NCBI GenBank assembly: GCA_017534835.1
Contig: JAFXVT010000061.1
Coordinates: 1 to 41,398, forward strand
DNA length: 41,398 nucleotides
DNA from: Ruminococcus sp.
Lineage (GTDB): Bacteria; Bacillota; Clostridia; Oscillospirales; Ruminococcaceae
Direction: 5' to 3'
Shown here: positions 41,201 to 41,398 of the stretch, in pieces
How positions within the stretch are numbered: position 1 is the stretch's first letter
Layout of the letters: each line of letters opens with the position of its first letter
The notes under the pieces: model-generated
What the model was told of the DNA's origin: nothing
The model's input: the letters and a program-made list of their open reading frames with translations, nothing else
Databases searched by the model: none
Made by a program: the position numbers and the translations under genes

Positions 41201-41398
41201 TATCGAGCTCTCAGAGGGTTCAGCTCTCACGCTCGGCACAAACGGTATGATGGGCGCAGTTATGGGCTATACAGCATTTGTCAAGGAAAAGCCGGCAGAA
41301 ACTACGACCACCACCACCACAACAACCGCGGCCGCACCGGTCCCCGCCACAGTGACCGTCACCGAGACCTCACCGACCGAGACGACCACCACGACCAC
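38220..41398 (+). CDS. Secreted pectinesterase-pectate lyase fusion (3' end outside window)
   Basis: The frame starts at the ATG at 38220 (AAAAGGAG seven bases before) and is still open at the window end, after 1059 codons. A signal peptide covers about residues 1-37. Residues 40-400 are a CE8 pectin methylesterase: QDTLYTGG with D230, QTDYIFGG with D251, and GRPW with R315 are the catalytic set. A short fibronectin III-like module lies near 420-500. About 503-864 is a PL1 pectate lyase with aspartates for calcium (DADKADGDGSTD) and the catalytic arginine region SRNPRAR (728-732). A module of about 145 residues (878-1021, with YVAMDERNLTPPAWL) follows, then a Thr-rich linker from 1026. By analogy with the other two hydrolases a dockerin is expected beyond the edge. 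The enzyme would demethylate and then cut homogalacturonan. Confidence 0.9.
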   Translation, partial: MNSRARKQTLTVVAVFAVLCMIVSQFLAFPQRTANAAGTDLYVGYAGRANNFSTVQDAVNRAASLNPSSENDRVTIHIAPGTYRQQVVVQTPYITFVNDEPSKGDAVLTWYYGIGYKYYSANSKGYYDASLAASKSGKNVANYRWGATVQLWPKATNFKAENIVFENSFNRYITQEELADGVECTNETLKVQRNQGVDVKSKAYTERAAALSADTGYCEFLNCQFLSSQDTLYTGGSPQYYKNCLIEGQTDYIFGGSNAVFDGCELRWKGYSSGSTGGYITAARAQGDPYTGYLFNNCTVTGNSQLTVTPGYLGRPWAQTAKVLFVNTTLQNSNMIRAEGWYSMSGVQPETVDGFKENGTKLSNGQKVDLSQRKGHTVSDSDAAGINLKNYMNNWTPSFLSAGSGSQEQQQSGNPGVSDAIRLCGGWFEEAFVEWDSSKLGSGIKVSYAPSGTSSYTAVDSQLIRGSRVDIPGLKGNTKYDIRVEGSGGAATCTVTTMAFDRSGYAHYNNSSAVGAYNNDGTLRSGVTVIYVTNSNKDSITYNGKTGLYDIFYSAKPSNVVFRFIGTLGVPSGAKANDGKQNDGSSMLYLQNAENVTIEGIGYDANLDKWGFEMKRSKNCEVRNLWLGKYPDDGISMTGSSDNSSSHIWVHNNTIESGYNAYAGNGTVDADKADGDGSTDIKWTEYVTISYNVYNNCHKTSLVGGGTTHEQDWITYHHNWFNNTESRNPRARNAHIHSYNNLFSTNKQYGIGASYNSRVFSESNYFDRTNLPLDAVNMGSDAYSGTIKSFNDKFDNCNMGSGLAYKIVYSRNEAAQINNLKSGGANYDNFDLNMYSYSAQTPDQAKSTVTDLAGRMQQKAYNAGSVSQGQDPPVQEELKSTLISKLEPKDASYGFLWGIEENVQQGSKAFADRDFSITSLPSSLAGAEHIITACDSKKTDSDLAVITAAKDVIVYVAMDERNLTPPAWLGSFTKTGEIVGITDGENEKPFDIYSIELSEGSALTLGTNGMMGAVMGYTAFVKEKPAETTTTTTTTTAAAPVPATVTVTETSPTETTTTT

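Overview
The window looks like chromosome of a fibre-degrading Ruminococcus-type bacterium (Oscillospiraceae, Firmicutes). The main evidence is three large secreted polysaccharidases. Two carry C-terminal dockerins of the Ruminococcus kind, and the third runs into a Thr-rich linker at the window edge. Firmicute-style Shine-Dalgarno sites and 17-bp-spaced promoters, a type III glutamine synthetase and a two-gene SUF system agree with this.

Layout. (1) About 1-11.4 kb is accessory DNA. It holds the 3' end of a large serine recombinase, a SUKH-domain gene, a small recombinase-companion (SHOCT-like) gene, a gene broken by an in-frame stop, a fragment of a YhcG/DUF1016-like gene beside a 21-bp direct repeat, an RloA/RloB (AbiL-like) ATPase-TOPRIM pair, a 1453-residue AT-rich protein joining a metallophosphoesterase to a NACHT/STAND NTPase and a long helical C-terminus, and a T5orf172/DUF4357 protein. 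I read this as a mobile or defence island. (2) 11.4-12.8 kb, minus strand: a HAD hydrolase and an unknown protein. (3) 13.4-20.6 kb: a two-gene secreted-hydrolase operon (beta-helix enzyme-CBM6-dockerin; GH2 beta-galactosidase-LamG-dockerin). (4) 20.6-22.2 kb, minus strand: rsmI followed 8 bp later by a homologue of the aminoglycoside-resistance 16S rRNA A1408 methyltransferase NpmA/KamB. (5) 22.4-24.3 kb: a minimal sufC-sufB operon behind a near-perfect palindrome. (6) 24.3-28.7 kb: a divergent type IIA topoisomerase B-A pair. (7) 28.7-38.1 kb: SulP transporter, glnN, greA-lysS-membrane protein, glmS. (8) 38.2 kb to the end: a pectinesterase-pectate lyase running off the window.

How the genes work together. 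The three secreted enzymes fit attack on pectin and its galactan or arabinan side chains. glnN and glmS handle ammonia and amino sugars, and the remaining core genes are housekeeping. The most interesting items are the phosphoesterase-STAND protein, whose architecture I cannot match to a named system, and the chromosomal NpmA-like methyltransferase coupled to rsmI. All functional calls come from motif recognition by eye; no search was run.
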